A DNA stretch of 6,580 nt, taken from assembly GCA_002409455.1 (NCBI GenBank), contig DHNI01000158.1, forward strand, positions 2,869-9,448, read 5' to 3'. Of the stretch, positions 1-5,826 are shown in pieces. The notes beneath the pieces are model-generated. The model saw only the letters and a program-made list of their open reading frames with translations, had not been told where the DNA came from and did no database searches. The stretch comes from Firmicutes bacterium UBA5420. GTDB lineage: Bacteria; Bacillota; Limnochordia; Darwinibacteriales; Darwinibacteriaceae. The position numbers were made by a program, and so were the translations under genes. The first letter of the stretch is position 1, and each line of letters begins with the position of its first letter.

Positions 1-270
1 GGGAACGGCAGAAGCGCAAGGATTTGGCTTGATTCCATGTTGAAAAAAGAGTTGCGCCTAGTTGTTGATTGGAGCAAGGTCGACAAAGAAGACTATCTTC
101 TTGCCTTGGAAAGAAGCCCCATTAGGAGTGTTGAAATCAAGGTGCTTCTTAAAACGGCTCTGACTGATAAGATCAATGACCATGAAGTTTTCATGAAGGG
201 TATTGATGCAAGCTACCATTACGAGGGATACAATGTCTATAGAACACAAAGTTTCATGGACGAGCTGTAA
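1..270 (+). CDS. fic: Fic family protein adenylyltransferase, class III (3' part only)
   Basis: The reading frame is open from base 1, so the gene begins upstream of the window; 89 codons are visible. The first residues, GNGRSARIW, are the end of the Fic catalytic motif HPFxxGNGRxxR; the catalytic His lies outside. The rest resembles the C-terminal half of stand-alone Fic proteins of the Neisseria NmFic type (VVDWSKVDKEDYL, ALERSP, ALTDKIND, FMKGIDASYHYEGY). SYHYEG at visible residues 71-76 fits the inhibitory motif [S/T]xxxE[G/N], which in class III Fic proteins sits in a C-terminal helix and blocks ATP binding in cis. Family knowledge: these enzymes transfer AMP to target proteins; NmFic modifies DNA gyrase. 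The target here is unknown. The last codons (about FMDEL) overlap in another frame with an integrase remnant, so the native C-terminus may have been altered by recombination. Family is secure; upstream integrity cannot be judged. Confidence 0.88.
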   Translation, partial: GNGRSARIWLDSMLKKELRLVVDWSKVDKEDYLLALERSPIRSVEIKVLLKTALTDKINDHEVFMKGIDASYHYEGYNVYRTQSFMDEL

Positions 271-506
271 ATCGGGCAATTTCGAGACCCTGCAGGCAAT
301 GCAAAATCCCTGTGATCTCCATTCATGGATTGAGGCATACGCACGCATCCCTCTTGTTATTTACTGGCGTATCGATCGCCAGTGTTGCAAGAAGGCTGGG
401 GCACTCTAGCATTAACACAACGCAGAAGACATATCTACATATTATCCAGGAACTCGAGAATAAAGATGTGGACTTGGTTATGCGGTTACTTACAGGGCTG
501 TCGTAG
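264..506 (+). pseudogene. Tyrosine recombinase (phage-type integrase), C-terminal remnant
   Basis: This frame holds the end of a tyrosine recombinase catalytic domain. Box II HGLRHTH (His codon 324, Arg codon 333), LGHSS (His codon 402) and the nucleophilic Tyr in TQKTYLHI (codon 432) are all present. The tail (IIQELENKD, DLVMRLL) is typical of Firmicutes phage and ICE integrases. The N-terminal arm-binding and core-binding domains and the box I arginine are missing. The frame is open back to a TAG at 240-242, and integrase-like sequence (VNRAIS, CKIPVISIHG) can be followed to about 264, inside the last codons of the Fic gene. No start codon with a ribosome site is seen; GTG at 312 is in frame but lies inside the conserved domain. 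I read it as a decayed, non-functional fragment left by deletion or recombination. The exact left border is uncertain. Confidence 0.85.
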
Positions 507-533
507 ACCTTCAAGGTAGCTTATGCTAATTTG

Positions 534-561
534 AGAAGATGGCTATATGCCATCTTCTTTT
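534..561 (+). terminator. Rho-independent terminator after the integrase remnant
   Basis: A perfect 10-bp stem (534-543 with 549-558) with a 5-nt TATAT loop runs into TTTT at 558-561. It lies 27 bases after the integrase stop codon and would end plus-strand transcription from the Fic/integrase side before the tRNA region. The T tract is short, so efficiency is uncertain. Confidence 0.7.
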
Positions 562-662
562 GAATCAAGATGAATACCATGGGGGCGACTAGGTTCGGCG
601 GGCAGATGGCATGCTAAATAAGACTCCTATGGGCTACTTTTTAAACCCCATCATGACGTAAC
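562..662. other. Non-coding stretch between island edge and tRNA-Trp
   Basis: No open frame with a ribosome site and no recognisable gene is seen on either strand. It contains a short G-rich segment (581-602) with loose likeness to a tmRNA 5' end, discussed as a finding, and a weak 5-bp ATGGG/CCCAT pairing around a T-rich loop. It may be leftover DNA from the element whose integrase fragment lies to the left. Confidence 0.4.
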
Positions 663-686
663 AAAAAAACCAGGCCCAGGGCCCGG
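663..686 (-). terminator. Rho-independent terminator of tRNA-Trp
   Basis: Read on the minus strand, CCGGGCC pairs with GGCCTGG (7 bp including one G-U pair) around a CTG loop at 670-686. Seven T residues follow at once (663-669 on the plus strand are A). It starts 25 bases past the encoded CCA of the tRNA, a standard placement. Confidence 0.88.
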
Positions 687-710
687 CGATTGGTCAGATA
701 GGAAATAAAC

Positions 711-786
711 TGGCAGGGGAGACAGGAATCGAACCCGCAACACCCGGTTTTGGAGACCGGTGCTCTACCAATTGAGCTACTCCCCT
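711..786 (-). tRNA. trnW: tRNA-Trp (anticodon CCA)
   Basis: The minus strand from 786 to 711 folds as a complete cloverleaf. The acceptor pairs AGGGGAG (786-780) with CTCCCCT (721-715). The D stem is GCTC/GAGC with loop AATTGGTA, the anticodon stem CCGGT/ACCGG with loop CTCCAAA, the variable region GTGTT, and the T arm GCGGG-TTCGATT-CCTGT, which has two G-U pairs. The anticodon CCA (753-751) reads UGG, tryptophan. Discriminator G73 and the A1-U72 pair agree with bacterial tRNA-Trp identity. CCA is encoded (713-711). The gene stands alone with its own promoter and terminator. Its 3' end faces a tyrosine recombinase remnant, so it is a likely former integration site. Confidence 0.97.
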
Positions 787-801
787 GCGAACAACTATAA
801 T
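772..801 (+). promoter_or_regulatory. Possible sigma-A promoter for pduL-tkt
   Basis: TATAAT (796-801) is a perfect -10 box on the plus strand. TTGAGC (772-777) is a 4/6 match to the -35 box, 18 bases upstream. It would give a leader of about 95 bases before pduL. The -35 lies inside the tRNA-Trp 5' region and the -10 overlaps the divergent tRNA -10 box, so the two promoters could compete. No better promoter is visible nearer to pduL. Confidence 0.4.
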
Positions 802-828
802 AATAGCATAGGAACTAGCTTTGGTCAA
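800..828 (-). promoter_or_regulatory. Sigma-A promoter for tRNA-Trp
   Basis: On the minus strand, TTGACC (828-823) and TATTAT (805-800) are separated by exactly 17 bases. The -10 box ends 13 bases before the mature tRNA 5' end, leaving a very short leader. This is near-consensus and fits strong constitutive tRNA expression. Confidence 0.8.
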
Positions 829-902
829 CCAGTTTTGGGGAGGATTTCCCCCATGCCTGTCTAAGTATTTAGTTTGGAAGACATAATAAAGGAGTGGAAC
901 AT

Positions 903-1490
903 TTGGCTAAAGAAATTCTAGGAAAAGTACCTGTTGGTATCTCAAACCGGCACATCCATCTTTCGCAGCAAGATTTGGAAACACTTTTTGGGCCTGGTTA
1001 CGAACTGACAGTTCGAAATGACTTGTCGCAAACAGGGCAATATGCCGCTGAAGAAACGGTCACCGTTGAGGGGCCGAAATCGTCCATGGCAAACGTACGC
1101 ATTCTTGGCCCGACCCGAAAAGACACTCAAATCGAAATCTCCCGCACTGATTCGTTTGCCTTGGGTCTCAAACCGCCTGTACGTGATTCAGGCTTTCTAG
1201 ATGGCTCGCCTGGTGTAACTTTGATTGGCCCAAAAGGCAAGGTTACCTTAGATCAAGGTGTCATCATAGCGCAGCGTCACATTCACATGACTGAAGCAGA
1301 AGCCGAGTCTTTCGGTGTGAAAGATAAAGAGTTAGTTTCGGTACGCGTCGGGGGAGAGCGGGGTGTGACGTTTGAGAATGTACTTGTGCGCGTCCGCAAT
1401 GACTTCGTTCTCGAAATGCACATTGATACTGATGAAGCTAATGCCGCGATTTTAAGCAATGGTCAGTTAGTCGAGGTATTTCGCAATTAA
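903..1490 (+). CDS. pduL: Phosphate propanoyltransferase / phosphotransacetylase, PduL type
   Basis: PduL family enzymes convert acyl-CoA plus phosphate to acyl-phosphate plus CoA (propanoyl or acetyl), feeding ATP formation by acetate kinase. The protein has the two-fold family pattern: a first HIH (residues 17-19, in SNRHIHLS), a second HIH (126-128, in AQRHIHMT) and a late His in MHIDTDEAN (about 173), which together form the zinc site in known structures. The length, 195 residues, is normal. I chose TTG at 903 because AAAGGAG (888-894) sits 8 bases upstream; the in-frame GTG at 894 overlaps that ribosome site and cannot use it. The conserved fold begins near residue 9, so there is no long N-terminal extension of the kind that targets PduL to microcompartments; it is probably a free cytosolic housekeeping enzyme. 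It is followed 18 bases later by transketolase, apparently on one transcript. Confidence 0.94.
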   Translation: MAKEILGKVPVGISNRHIHLSQQDLETLFGPGYELTVRNDLSQTGQYAAEETVTVEGPKSSMANVRILGPTRKDTQIEISRTDSFALGLKPPVRDSGFLDGSPGVTLIGPKGKVTLDQGVIIAQRHIHMTEAEAESFGVKDKELVSVRVGGERGVTFENVLVRVRNDFVLEMHIDTDEANAAILSNGQLVEVFRN

Positions 1491-1508
1491 GGAAAAGGGG
1501 TGGCATGA

Positions 1509-3491
1509 ATGGATCTACAAAAAATAGCGAATGTGGTCAGAGGCCTAACAGCAGATGCCGTACAAAAGGCAAATTCTGGACACCCAGGGGCTCCTTTAGG
1601 ACTGGCCGACATTGGCACCGTACTTTATTTTGATTTTTTGCGGCATAATCCCGCTAATGCGAACTGGGCCAACAGGGATCGCTTCGTCCTCTCTGGTGGT
1701 CATGGTTCCATGTTATTGTATTCCCTTTTACATCTATCAGGTTATCAGCTCTCTTTAGATGATTTGAAGGAGTTTAGACAACTCGGCTCCGCTACGCCTG
1801 GTCATCCCGAATACGGAGATACAGACGGGGTAGAGACCACCACTGGTCCTTTGGGACAAGGGGTTGCCAATGCCGTCGGAATGGCCATTGGCGAAAAGTT
1901 GGCCGCAACCCATTTTAACAAACCAGGTTTGGAGATAGTTAATCACCATACATACGTCTTAGCTGGCGATGGTGACCTAATGGAAGGGATCAGCGCAGAA
2001 GCATCATCTTTAGCCGGCCATCTAGGCTTAGGAAAACTGATCCTGATCTATGACTCTAATCAGATTACGATTGAGGGCTCCACAGACCTGGCCTTTAGCG
2101 AGTCGGTGAAGGGCCGCTACAAAGCTTATGGATGGCAGGTTTTAGAGGTGGATGGGCACAATATTGCAGAGTTCCAGAAGACCTTAGTGCAAGCCCAGCA
2201 AAACCAAACTCAACCCACCCTGATTATAGCGCATACGCAGATTGCCAAAGGTGCACCGACCAAGGTTGGTACTGCCGCTTCCCATGGGGCTCCCTTAGGT
2301 GCTGACGAGGTGACTGGCCTCAAGACCGCACTGGGATTGCCTGTCGATCAGGATTTTTATGTCCCTGATGACTTAAAGAACCTCCCAGATCTAATGACTC
2401 AAAAGGGCCAGGGATTAGAAGCTGAATGGAACCAGCTGTTTGAACAGTGGACGAAGGAGAACCCGCAGCTGGCCGCGGAATGGAATACGTGGCTAGACGG
2501 TACGCTACCGAATCTTGATGAGATTCTTACGCTCTTTGAGCCCGGGTCAAACATGGCCACAAGAGCTGCAAGTGGTCAGGCCCTCAATGCCATTGCCCGG
2601 CTCGTCCCCAACCTGGTAGGTGGATCCGCTGACCTAGCGCCGTCCAATAACAGTTTCCTGCATGGTGAAGGAGTTGTGAGCGCGCAGGATTTCAGCGGAC
2701 GCAACTTCAGTTTTGGCGTTCGCGAACATGCAATGGCAGGCCTCTTAAATGGTTTAGCCCTGTATGGTCACTACAGAGTATTTGGTGCGACGTTCCTTGT
2801 CTTTTCTGATTACATGCGCCCGAGTATACGCTTGGCTGCTCTGATGAAGCTTCCGGTAATCTATATTTTCACCCACGATTCAGCCTATGTTGGTGAAGAC
2901 GGGCCTACGCATCAGCCCATAGAACAAACGGAGTCCCTGCGGATCATTCCTAATCTCCATGTATATCGCCCAGCCGATGCAGAAGAAACAGCTTGGAGCT
3001 GGGTTGAAGCCATGAAACGCAAGAATGGCCCCAGTGCCTTGATCTTGACACGTCAAAACCTCCCCATGCTGGAAAAGCCTAAAAAGTGGGATTTTTCTAA
3101 AGGCGGATACGTAGTGCGAACTGAAGGCGAAGAGTTGGCCATTGTCTTGGTTGCTTCAGGGAGCGAGGTAAGTCTAGCAATAAACGTTGCAGAAAAGATG
3201 GAAAAGAAGGGCTTCGGGGTGCGAGTGGTTTCGATCCCCTGCCGGGAGATTTACCTAAGCCAAGATCCCATGTACCGGGCGAAGGTCATTCCCACAAATG
3301 TTCCCACATTGGCCATCGAATTAGGTGTAGGAACAGGTTGGCACGCCATCAATCCCGGCGGCTTTGTTGATGTCTACGACCTCAACCGCTTTGGCGCCAG
3401 CGGTCCGGGTGCGAAAGTAGCAGAACACCTCGGATTTACGGTGGAAGCAGTCGAAAAGCGCATCCAAAGTATTATCAAGAAAAAGCACTAA
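1509..3491 (+). CDS. tkt: Transketolase (thiamine diphosphate dependent)
   Basis: Transketolase moves two-carbon ketol units between sugar phosphates in the non-oxidative pentose phosphate pathway, as a cytosolic homodimer. All 660 residues are present, the usual full length. Seen in order: SGHPGAP (His25), GGHGS (63-67), GHPEYG (98-103), the ThDP/metal motif GDGDLMEG (153-160) with Asn184 in DSNQITIEG, ASHG (His259), TRAASG (Arg352), FGVREHAM with catalytic Glu406, the substrate loop HDSAYVGEDGPTHQP (Asp464, His468) and TRQNLP (Arg515). No substitution of a key residue is apparent. The start ATG follows a purine-rich site (AAGGAAAAGGGGTGG) by about 5 bases. An out-of-frame ATG lies 4 bases upstream and is not used. 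The gene is 18 bases from pduL, which implies co-transcription. Two hairpins follow the stop codon. Confidence 0.98.
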   Translation: MDLQKIANVVRGLTADAVQKANSGHPGAPLGLADIGTVLYFDFLRHNPANANWANRDRFVLSGGHGSMLLYSLLHLSGYQLSLDDLKEFRQLGSATPGHPEYGDTDGVETTTGPLGQGVANAVGMAIGEKLAATHFNKPGLEIVNHHTYVLAGDGDLMEGISAEASSLAGHLGLGKLILIYDSNQITIEGSTDLAFSESVKGRYKAYGWQVLEVDGHNIAEFQKTLVQAQQNQTQPTLIIAHTQIAKGAPTKVGTAASHGAPLGADEVTGLKTALGLPVDQDFYVPDDLKNLPDLMTQKGQGLEAEWNQLFEQWTKENPQLAAEWNTWLDGTLPNLDEILTLFEPGSNMATRAASGQALNAIARLVPNLVGGSADLAPSNNSFLHGEGVVSAQDFSGRNFSFGVREHAMAGLLNGLALYGHYRVFGATFLVFSDYMRPSIRLAALMKLPVIYIFTHDSAYVGEDGPTHQPIEQTESLRIIPNLHVYRPADAEETAWSWVEAMKRKNGPSALILTRQNLPMLEKPKKWDFSKGGYVVRTEGEELAIVLVASGSEVSLAINVAEKMEKKGFGVRVVSIPCREIYLSQDPMYRAKVIPTNVPTLAIELGVGTGWHAINPGGFVDVYDLNRFGASGPGAKVAEHLGFTVEAVEKRIQSIIKKKH

Positions 3492-3501
3492 GTACAGTTT
3501 T

Positions 3502-3535
3502 AAAAAGGATATAGAGTCTTTCTACATCCCCTTTT
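3502..3535 (+). terminator. Weak first terminator after tkt
   Basis: GGAT-A-TAGA (3507-3515) pairs with TCTA-C-ATCC (3521-3529) as two 4-bp blocks around one A/C mismatch, with loop GTCTT. A-rich sequence precedes it, and CCCTTTT follows. It lies 10 bases past the tkt stop. It is weaker than the next hairpin and may act only as a backup or as a 3' end stabiliser. Confidence 0.4.
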
Positions 3536-3548
3536 GCATGGTTGAAGG

Positions 3549-3586
3549 AAAAGACGCGTTGATCCCGTAGAATCAACGCGTCTTTT
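3549..3586. terminator. Strong bidirectional terminator between converging operons
   Basis: A perfect 15-bp stem (3549-3563 with 3572-3586) encloses an 8-nt loop. The outer ends are AAAA and TTTT, so the hairpin has a U tract in either direction. It stops the plus-strand pduL-tkt transcript and, from the other side, the minus-strand coat operon whose last gene ends 19 bases away. Confidence 0.92.
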
Positions 3587-3604
3587 GTACCTGCCTAGCT
3601 TACC

Positions 3605-4036
3605 TTAGTAGTCACGAGGTGGATACATCGCCCCTGTCTGGTACGTACCAGACCCCTGCGTGGGAAATTGGCTCTCATAGCCAGAGAACTTCTGGTAGTG
3701 ATCGGCAATGTGACTCGGATTTTCCGGATGGAGTGAATACCATCCTTTTTCAAACATAAGGTTGAATACATCTCTACAGGCATGATGGGTCTCAGTAAGG
3801 ACATGGAGAACGTCATTATAGAGGTCTTGATGACTTGTTTCGCGAACAAAGACATTAAAACCATCTGTAAGCCACTTTTCGGTAGCTAACATGTCATTGA
3901 GACGGTCTCTGTCGTTGAACTCTGTCCCCTTATCAAAATGGGCGGATGGGTTTTTTATAGTTGGGGCGCTGGGACTTGTCGAACCGCCATAGCGCTGCTG
4001 CTGATAGCTGCTATAGGAGCCGCGATTGTTGTTCAT
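3605..4036 (-). CDS. Spore coat protein, Coat F domain
   Basis: This is a 143-residue protein of the CotF type, a structural protein of the endospore coat made in the mother cell. Residues 1-35 are a low-complexity Asn/Ser/Tyr/Gln-rich arm. Residues 40-125 are the Coat F helical domain (NDRDRLNDMLATEKWLTDGF, then ETHHACRDVFNLMFEKGWY, then HYQKFSGYESQFP), close to the family pattern. The short tail is Gly/Tyr/Pro rich. The frame is open far upstream, but I place the start at 4036, where GTAAGGAGG precedes the ATG by a normal gap; a longer version would overlap the neighbouring gene and has no ribosome site. It lies 14 bases after the stop of the small coat-like gene, so the two form an operon. 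Family assignment is confident; the exact coat layer is not known. Confidence 0.9.
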   Translation of the reverse strand: MNNNRGSYSSYQQQRYGGSTSPSAPTIKNPSAHFDKGTEFNDRDRLNDMLATEKWLTDGFNVFVRETSHQDLYNDVLHVLTETHHACRDVFNLMFEKGWYSLHPENPSHIADHYQKFSGYESQFPTQGSGTYQTGAMYPPRDY

Positions 4037-4050
4037 GCTATTCCTCCTTA

Positions 4051-4329
4051 CTAATTGTGAAAATGCGGATGGGTCTGGTTTGCATAGTCCTGCTGGTTGC
4101 TCGAAAGATGGTTCAGCAGGGTTTGGTAGTGCTGTTGATGCAGCTGGCAGAGTTGCTCTAGTTGGTGCTTGACCTGGTGATCGGAGCATTGGGAAGCAAA
4201 GCTGTGGGCCTTTTTAGCAGCCAAAAGCTCCCACGAGAGCGCATCCGTTAGATACGCATCGTCTTTTGTCGACAACACTGATGGAGGCTGGCTCATTCTC
4301 TGTTGCTGCGAGTATTGATTTTGATACAT
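4051..4329 (-). CDS. Small CotF-like spore coat protein, Gln/His rich
   Basis: This 92-residue protein has a Gln-rich N-terminus (residues 1-14) and two predicted helices (about 20-75) with the pattern STKDDAYLTDALSWELLAAKKAH and VKHQLEQLCQLHQQHYQTLL. Its tail is rich in Gln, Asn and His. The helical pattern resembles a shortened Coat F unit, and small proteins like this often precede cotF-like genes in Clostridia. I infer a spore coat role from this likeness and from the operon with the Coat F gene. The start at 4329 is supported by AAAGGAGGT seven bases upstream. No signal peptide or membrane segment is seen. Cys48 and Cys61 and many His residues could allow cross-linking or metal binding in the coat; this is speculation. 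Real gene: high confidence; function: moderate. Confidence 0.82.
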   Translation of the reverse strand: MYQNQYSQQQRMSQPPSVLSTKDDAYLTDALSWELLAAKKAHSFASQCSDHQVKHQLEQLCQLHQQHYQTLLNHLSSNQQDYANQTHPHFHN

Positions 4330-4512
4330 TTTGAACCTCCTTTAGAAGATTTTTCGGTATTAGACTACCCTCCTTTACCAGAATTAATCTTCAAAATAAA
4401 CATTCTTTCATAGCAGGAAACCCGTGGGGGAGAGAGAATAGATACTAAGTGACCAACTTATATTTAGAAAATGATAAGATTGGTGATGCTAAAACCAAGG
4501 AGGTTAGGGTAC
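4330..4512. other. Divergent intergenic region, coat operon / DUF438 gene
   Basis: This 183-base gap must carry both promoters. I see no sigma-E, sigma-K or sigma-G promoter good enough to call for the coat genes. On the plus strand GTGACC (4449-4454) and GATAAG (4473-4478), 18 bases apart, are only weak matches to a vegetative promoter. A second AGGAGG-like site on the minus strand (about 4369-4377) has no start codon in range. The DUF438 ribosome site AAGGAGGT (4497-4504) is clear. Confidence 0.5.
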
Positions 4513-5754
4513 ATGAGTGAGCTAATTGACAACCGGAAACACCGCCAGGAGACCCTCAAGGGAATTATACGCGATCTTCACGCTGGCGTGGACAGCGAGG
4601 ACATCAAAGCACGGTTTGGTGAGCTTTTGGATCAAGTGGGGGCAACCGAAATTGCCGACATTGAACAGAGTCTGATTAATGAAGGTTTGCCCGTTGAAGA
4701 GGTACAGAAGCTCTGTGATGTTCATGTTGCAGTTTTCAAGGAATCCCTTGACAAGCAAAAGGCCACTGTGGATGCCAAGGCCACGCAGAAGGATATCGTC
4801 GCAGGAGCCTTAGATCCCTTAAAGGAAGAAAACAAGGTCATAAGCCGGTTAGTTAAGGAAATCCAGCAAATCATGACCACAATCAGCGAAGCGGAGACAG
4901 GATCCGACATTGAATCTTTACTGACAGAGTGGGAAGACAAACACAAACAGCTGCTAATGATTGATCAGCATTATTCAAAGAAGGAGAACATCCTCTTTCC
5001 ATATCTAGAGCGCTATGGAATAAGTGGACCGCCAACGGTGATGTGGGGCACCCATGATGAAATAAGGGCCGCTCTTAAAGAGGTTTCTCAAGTTTTTGCT
5101 CATGTGGAAGCGAAAAAGGCCTCACCGCAATTGTCTGTCGAGATCGGTAATCTTGTCTTGCCAGCACTCAATTCAGTAGCCGAGATGATCTATAAAGAAG
5201 AAAACATCCTGTTTCCCTTATGCCTTGAAACCTTTACAGAAGACGAATGGAAGGAAATTATTGTTCAATTCAAGGATCCCTTGGCCACCAGGTATAAGAA
5301 GAAGGAGACGGACACTGGCGCTGGGCTCTCTAGCTTTGGCCTCCAAGGTCTTGACCTGGATATAGGAACGCTAACGCCTGAGCAAATCAATCTTGTCTTG
5401 ACCCATTTGCCTATTGATCTTACCTTTGTGGACGAAAAAGATGAGGTAGCCTACTTCTCCTTGGGCCCAGAGCGCTTTTTTGAACGAACCCGGGCAATCA
5501 TTGGGCGTAAAGTCCAATTCTGTCATCCGCCAGCCAGTATGGGTATTGTAGAACGCATTTTGGAGGACTTTAAAAGTGGTCGCAAAGATCATGCCGACTT
5601 CTGGATTAATGCTAAGGGCACCATGCTTTACATCCGCTACTTTGCCGTACGAGACAAGGATGGCACCTACAAGGGAACATTGGAAGTGACGCAGAATATC
5701 ACAGACATTCAAAAGCTCACTGGGGAAAAACGTATCTATGACTACGCGGAGTAA
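4513..5754 (+). CDS. DUF438 - hemerythrin - PAS domain protein
   Basis: This 413-residue soluble protein has three parts. The DUF438 helical domain spans about 1-80. A hemerythrin/HHE-like four-helix domain spans about 100-255, with candidate iron ligands His144, His153 and Glu158 (HYSKKENILFP), His181 (WGTHDEIR) and Glu229 (YKEENILFP). A C-terminal PAS domain spans about 290-402 (LPIDLTFVDEKDEV, GRKVQFCHPPASM, FWINAKGTMLYIRYFAVRD). The set is typical of anaerobic Firmicutes sensors thought to respond to oxygen, NO or redox state; the output is unknown, and no kinase, cyclase or DNA-binding domain is attached. The first ligand, usually in a GHP motif before the first helix, is replaced by LDP at 100-102. 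I chose ATG 4513 because AAGGAGGT lies 8 bases upstream; an in-frame ATG at 4471 has no ribosome site. Cytoplasmic, no membrane segments. Confidence 0.9.
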   Translation: MSELIDNRKHRQETLKGIIRDLHAGVDSEDIKARFGELLDQVGATEIADIEQSLINEGLPVEEVQKLCDVHVAVFKESLDKQKATVDAKATQKDIVAGALDPLKEENKVISRLVKEIQQIMTTISEAETGSDIESLLTEWEDKHKQLLMIDQHYSKKENILFPYLERYGISGPPTVMWGTHDEIRAALKEVSQVFAHVEAKKASPQLSVEIGNLVLPALNSVAEMIYKEENILFPLCLETFTEDEWKEIIVQFKDPLATRYKKKETDTGAGLSSFGLQGLDLDIGTLTPEQINLVLTHLPIDLTFVDEKDEVAYFSLGPERFFERTRAIIGRKVQFCHPPASMGIVERILEDFKSGRKDHADFWINAKGTMLYIRYFAVRDKDGTYKGTLEVTQNITDIQKLTGEKRIYDYAE

Positions 5755-5826
5755 ATGAGTTCACTTAAATTGGAACAGGAGGGATTTTCCTTCCTAGAGA
5801 GAAACCATAAGGAAGAAACCCTCTAG
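5755..5826 (+). CDS. Possible 23-codon leader ORF before the exonuclease
   Basis: An ATG directly abuts the DUF438 stop (TAAATG) and opens a 23-codon frame (starts MSSLKLEQEG, ends HKEETL) closed by TAG at 5824. GGAG (5748-5751) lies only 3 bases before the ATG, so initiation would rely on re-initiating ribosomes. The stop is 6 bases before the exonuclease TTG. The frame spans the two competing hairpins described below, so its translation could decide whether the exonuclease start is exposed. It shares the frame of both neighbours. It could be a chance ORF or a former C-terminal extension; no family is recognised. Confidence 0.3.
   Translation: MSSLKLEQEGFSFLERNHKEETL

Noticed and set aside
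203..409. Plus-strand ORF of 68 codons across the Fic/integrase junction
   Set aside because: It is a third frame over two recognisable coding signals, with no family likeness or ribosome site.
894..902. GTG start for pduL at 894
   Set aside because: The GTG overlaps the AAAGGAG site itself. TTG at 903 has proper 8-base spacing and begins near the conserved region.
3605..4189. Longer 194-residue version of the Coat F gene
   Set aside because: The first 51 residues overlap the neighbouring coat-like gene, have no family likeness and no ribosome site. The ATG at 4036 has an excellent one.
4471..4512. Upstream ATG for the DUF438 gene
   Set aside because: There is no ribosome site before 4471, and the added residues cover the clear AAGGAGGT site used by ATG 4513.
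5371..5712. Minus-strand ORF of 113 codons inside the DUF438 gene
   Set aside because: It lies opposite a well-conserved PAS coding region, resembles no known protein and is best explained as a shadow frame.
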